Source: Mycolicibacterium sp.
GTDB taxonomy: Bacteria > Actinomycetota > Actinomycetes > Mycobacteriales > Mycobacteriaceae
NCBI RefSeq assembly: GCF_016462545.1
Contig: NZ_JAEMTA010000005.1
Location: forward strand, 117,700 to 181,699
Direction: 5' to 3'
Length of the DNA: 64,000 bases
Shown: piece after piece, positions 60,934-64,000 of the stretch
Numbering within the stretch: position 1 is the stretch's first letter
Layout: each line of letters starts with the position of its first letter
Position numbers and translations under genes: made by a program
The notes under the pieces: model-generated
Database searches by the model: none
The model's input: only the letters and a program-made list of their open reading frames with translations
What the model was told of the DNA's origin: nothing

Positions 60934-62967
60934 CTAGCTGAGATCGAGCGCAAGGGTGTCGACGCGGGAGGCGACGTCGGCCATCCACGTGCGCCGGCCC
61001 TCCGGCGGCCCACCGAACAGAGTGTGGTGCAATTTCGGGTCGCCGTCGTCGAGGTGCACCCGAATCACCGTGCGGCGCTGGGGATCCAGCACGGTGTTCC
61101 AGAAGTCGTCGGCGTCCATCTCGCCAAGACCCTTGTTGCGCTGCACCTCCACCTTGCGCTTGGAGGTGGCCTTCAGCTGGGCTACCGCCGCGTCACGCTC
61201 GGACTCGTCCTGGCAGTAGATCCGCTCCTGGCCGTCCTTGACCACGAACAGCGGCGGCAACGTCACGTAGACCATGCCGGCCTTGACGAGCGGACGGTAG
61301 AAGTCCAGGAACATCGAGATGAGGCTGGAGTTGATGTTGCCGCCGTCGGGGTCGGCGTCGGAGGCGAACAGGATGCGGTCATAGCGGCAGGACTCGGGAT
61401 CGCAGTTGTCCCTGATGCCGCAGCCCAGAATGCGTTCGATCGAATCGAACTCGTCCTTGACCCTGGCCTTGCTCACGGTGAAGCCATAGACGTTGGGGGG
61501 CTTGCCCTTTAGCGGGAAGGCCGCCTGGAAGGTGGCGTCACGTGCGGCTTTGATCGTGCCCAGCGCCGAGTCGCCCTCGCACAGGAACAGCTCGGCGCCC
61601 GAGCCCCGTCCGGTCTCCCGGCTGGGCAGCAGCTTGGGTGGCAGCGACAGATTCGTCCCCAGACCCTTGGCCTTCGATGCCGCCCGGGACCTGGCCTTGG
61701 CACCCTCTGCGCTGCGGCGCGCCCTGGCGGCCTCCAGCGCCAGCTGGGTCCACCGCGACACCGCATCGCCATTGCCGGGGTTGGCCGCCCAGATGGTGAC
61801 GCTGCGCGCCACGTCCGGGGCCATCGCCACGTTCAGCGACCGGGAGGACACCGCGGTCTTGGCCTGGGAATCCCAGGACACGTCGGGCGCGCGAGTGTCC
61901 ACGGCCAGCGCCGTCACCGCCGCGAAGTCCTGTGCCTCAGGGCCGTCTTCGCCCTTGGCCAGGCCCAGGTCGCGGATGCGGGACGCACGGTCGGCCAGGG
62001 CTTCGGACAAGCCCTTCACCGCAGCGGTCAGGTGAGACCCGCCGCCCGGGGTGCGCACCGTGTTGCAGAACGCGGCGACGGTGGCCGGTTCGGCGGGTCC
62101 GGCCGTCAGGGACCAGCGAAACGGGGTCGGGCCGCGGCCGGTGGTGTACTCGCCACGGCCCTCCACCACTGCGCGCACGCCGGGCACGGGGGTGCCGGCG
62201 GCCACGCACATCAGGTCAAGCAGGGTGTCGGAGCCCCACGGGCCGACGAACGGCTCGAGCAGTTCGGGCCGGACCTCGTCGCCGGGCCAGCCTTCGTCGA
62301 CGACCGTCAGGTGCACACCCGGCGACATCCGTGCCGCAGCGTGCGCCCGCAGCAGGACCTCGTTGACGTCCACGCTGGAATCGGGCACCACGGCCGCGTC
62401 GAACAGGATGCGTACTTCTGTGCCGTGGGCGTCCGGTTTGCGATTGCTTACGCCGCGCAGCTTCTGGGTGTCGGCGCGGGTGAAGGGGGCGTCCGGGTCG
62501 AAGTACTTACCGTCGAACACCCCGGGGTAGCCGCCACCGAAACTCTGCTGGTAGGTCTTGCCGGCCCGGCGCACCGTCACGTCGGTACGGGCGGAGATGA
62601 AAACGGCTGCGGCGGCCCCGATTCCGTTCAGACCGGCACCCGTGCTGGTCGCGTCGACGTGTGCGGAGAACTTACCGCCCGCCCGTGCGGTGCCCAGCGT
62701 CTTGACGATGCCGTTCTTGCCGTTCACCGGGTCGGAGTCGACCGGCAGGCCCCGACCGTCGTCGGCGACGCTGACCGACCCGTCGGCATGCAAGGTGATG
62801 GTGACCAGGGAGCCACCGTGGCTGGGATCGGCGACCTCCTCGATCGCATTGTCGACCAACTCGCGCAGCGCGGTGTTGAGGACGTCCAGACCAAGGTTGA
62901 CCGCCGGCCGCAGGCGTGTGTGCTGGACATCGTCGAGCTCGGTGATGTCGGCGGCGGTGTAACTCAC
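60934..62967 (-). CDS. Type IIA topoisomerase, GyrB/ParE-like subunit (TopoNM type)
   Basis: 677 residues from GTG 62967. GHKL ATPase: RELVDNAIEEV (Glu36), VADDGRGLPV (69-75) and STGAGLNGIGAAAA. The transducer domain has NTVRTPGGGSHL (301-312). The TOPRIM domain has EGDSA at 463-467 and DADPDGG at 536-542, which hold the metal for strand cleavage. The ATP lid and TOPRIM differ from typical GyrB, which also supports the atypical class. Operon with the GyrA-like gene. Genomic gyrBA proper must be elsewhere. Confidence 0.9.
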   Translation of the reverse strand: MSYTAADITELDDVQHTRLRPAVNLGLDVLNTALRELVDNAIEEVADPSHGGSLVTITLHADGSVSVADDGRGLPVDSDPVNGKNGIVKTLGTARAGGKFSAHVDATSTGAGLNGIGAAAAVFISARTDVTVRRAGKTYQQSFGGGYPGVFDGKYFDPDAPFTRADTQKLRGVSNRKPDAHGTEVRILFDAAVVPDSSVDVNEVLLRAHAAARMSPGVHLTVVDEGWPGDEVRPELLEPFVGPWGSDTLLDLMCVAAGTPVPGVRAVVEGRGEYTTGRGPTPFRWSLTAGPAEPATVAAFCNTVRTPGGGSHLTAAVKGLSEALADRASRIRDLGLAKGEDGPEAQDFAAVTALAVDTRAPDVSWDSQAKTAVSSRSLNVAMAPDVARSVTIWAANPGNGDAVSRWTQLALEAARARRSAEGAKARSRAASKAKGLGTNLSLPPKLLPSRETGRGSGAELFLCEGDSALGTIKAARDATFQAAFPLKGKPPNVYGFTVSKARVKDEFDSIERILGCGIRDNCDPESCRYDRILFASDADPDGGNINSSLISMFLDFYRPLVKAGMVYVTLPPLFVVKDGQERIYCQDESERDAAVAQLKATSKRKVEVQRNKGLGEMDADDFWNTVLDPQRRTVIRVHLDDGDPKLHHTLFGGPPEGRRTWMADVASRVDTLALDLS

Positions 62968-63217
62968 TGCTCGTCCTCTCCATCAGTGCCGGGTGTGCCG
63001 CAGGAATGGTAGTCGGCCGCACGGACATCTTGGCGCAGCCGTGACGCCGTGCTGGGCAGACTCGCCTTAGTGGCGAGGGTCACTACGTTGACTCCCATGC
63101 TCGATCAGTCCTCACCGCGCGGAGGCGATTGGCTCGTGCGCGGCGCATCGACCCGGCGGCCCTCGCCACCATTCTGGTGGCGATGATCAAAGCATGTGTC
63201 GCAGAGTCGATCTGATC
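62968..63217. other. Intergenic region upstream of the topoisomerase operon
   Basis: 250 bp between gyrB-like (start 62967) and the serine hydrolase stop (63218), both on the minus strand. It must carry the topoisomerase promoter. The only structure I see is TAGTG-N8-CACTA at about 63070-63087. A 30-codon open frame from 63098 on the plus strand has nothing to support it as a gene. Confidence 0.4.
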
Positions 63218-64000
63218 TCAGATCTTGCCGCCCGGGAACATCGTCTTGACGGCCTGAGTGATGTTCTGGCGGGCGGCAGCGTCGTCGGCAGGGTCCAGGG
63301 AACTGATCGCCATCACGTAGCGGCGGTCGGGTCCGATCACGCCGGTCGACACGTGCAACTGGTTGGCGCCGTTCCAGCAGCAGAACCAGCCCTGCTTGAC
63401 CGCAACCGGTTCGGCGTAGAGTCCCTCGGGGATGCCGAACCGCTGAGGGTAGCCGTCGGTTCCCGTAGGTGTCGATTGCGCGAGGTTGCTCATGATGACG
63501 AGAGCCTGTTCGGGTGGCAGCCCACCGGTGCCGTCCAACAGCATGTCGTAGTAACGGACGAGATCACCTGCGGTGCTTTGCGTGACGTCCCAGTGGCCGT
63601 TGTAGGGCGCCGTCGTACCCGTCAATCCGTATCGCGCCTTGACGCGGGAGATGACGGCGTTCCCGCCGAGTCGGTCCCAGAACATCTGGGCCGCACTGTC
63701 ATCGGAGGAGCGCAGCATGACGTCGAGTGAGCTTCGGTCGGCGGGGGATAGCTTCGTCTTGCTCTCGGACTCCTGCAGCAGCAGGTCGTCGGCGATGAAC
63801 AGCTTCACCACCGATGCGATCGGGAAGGGCTCGTTGGATCCGTTCGAGACGGTCTCGCCGGTCGTGCGGTCCAACACCACGGTCTCGATGTCCGCCCCAG
63901 ACGTGGCCGCGTCGGCGGTGGCTTGACGGACGCGGGCGTCGAGTCCGGCCAGTGTCGCCGTCGGTGCGGCGGGCGGGGCTTCGGGGAGCGAGGCCTGCGG
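63218..64000 (-). CDS. Beta-lactamase-like serine hydrolase, 5'-truncated by the window
   Basis: 261 codons; the reading frame stays open to base 64000, so the N-terminus, probably with a signal or lipoprotein sequence, is missing. Class A beta-lactamase/DD-peptidase fold: the SxxK motif is IASVVKLF (Ser and Lys) and the SDN-like motif is SSDDSAAQ. The KTG motif is represented by VKQGWFCCWNG. The region read upstream is rich in Ala, Pro and Thr (a linker). Mycobacteria have several such secreted proteins of unknown role. Confidence 0.8.
   Translation of the reverse strand, partial: PQASLPEAPPAAPTATLAGLDARVRQATADAATSGADIETVVLDRTTGETVSNGSNEPFPIASVVKLFIADDLLLQESESKTKLSPADRSSLDVMLRSSDDSAAQMFWDRLGGNAVISRVKARYGLTGTTAPYNGHWDVTQSTAGDLVRYYDMLLDGTGGLPPEQALVIMSNLAQSTPTGTDGYPQRFGIPEGLYAEPVAVKQGWFCCWNGANQLHVSTGVIGPDRRYVMAISSLDPADDAAARQNITQAVKTMFPGGKI

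Noticed and set aside
63098..63187. A 30-codon open frame in the intergenic region before the topoisomerase genes
   Set aside because: No ribosome-binding site, no family resemblance, and short enough to arise by chance.
1..64000. CRISPR arrays, prophage, insertion sequences, tRNA or rRNA genes
   Set aside because: No regularly spaced repeats, transposase or phage genes, or tRNA-like cloverleaf sequences were noticed when reading; the accessory regions look like gene cassettes without mobility genes.

Overview
The window is 64 kb of GC-rich, gene-dense DNA. It is almost certainly chromosome of a rapidly growing mycobacterium (Mycolicibacterium / environmental Mycobacterium). The reason is gene order: sdhCDAB, cdd-deoA-add, an Rv3311-like gene, upp, pmmB, deoD, amiB1-amiA1, an Rv3304-like gene, lpdA, glpD2, an Rv3300c-like pseudouridine synthase, nei2 and lhr appear in the order and relative orientation I recall for M. 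tuberculosis Rv3296-Rv3319, seen from the opposite strand. A SigJ-like factor sits just outside it, as in M. tuberculosis. Frequent GTG starts, ATGA/GTGA overlaps and -10 boxes six bases before a start codon (leaderless mRNAs) fit the same group. I saw no tRNA, rRNA, CRISPR array or insertion sequence.

Layout. 1-2041: two APC-type permeases. 2190-3906: an ECF41 (SigJ-type) sigma factor and its convergent carboxymuconolactone-decarboxylase partner, whose promoter matches the ECF41 consensus. 3923-7410: succinate dehydrogenase. 7639-10450: nucleoside salvage (cdd, deoA, add). 10466-17855: an accessory catabolic island with a PucR regulator, alpha/beta hydrolase, permease, two SDRs, a ureohydrolase and a deacetylase/amidase-like enzyme. 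17866-23283: an Rv3311-like gene, SRPBCC protein, alcohol dehydrogenase, secreted excalibur protein and nuclease, and an EspC-like/NlpC-P60 pair. 23335-27832: upp, pmmB and deoD, interleaved with a MarR/AbrB-transporter pair that has two matching operators. 27948-35108: peptidase/amidohydrolase genes, lpdA, glpD2, RluA-like synthase. 35140-39734: an SDR, an enoyl-CoA hydratase, and a DesT-like TetR/electron-transfer/desaturase module. 39799-40578: nei2.

40764-48260 is a complete Nit1C cluster (MSMEG_0572 to MSMEG_0565 type): MSMEG_0572-like protein, nitrilase, small protein, flavoprotein, radical SAM enzyme, a GNAT-AIR synthase fusion, a second nitrilase homologue and a glycosyltransferase. 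Nit1C clusters are linked to cyanide assimilation and nitrogen starvation. The second nitrilase homologue has lost two of its three catalytic residues. This cluster plus an SDR, a nitronate monooxygenase-like protein, a DUF2834 protein and a HadC paralogue separate nei2 from lhr, which are adjacent in M. tuberculosis.

51403-64000: Lhr helicase, a TetR regulator whose N-terminus is a duplicated 30-bp repeat, two secreted proteins, a two-subunit atypical type II topoisomerase (TopoNM-like) and a truncated serine hydrolase. A 59-bp palindromic intergenic element occurs three times (2190, 3848, 30304).
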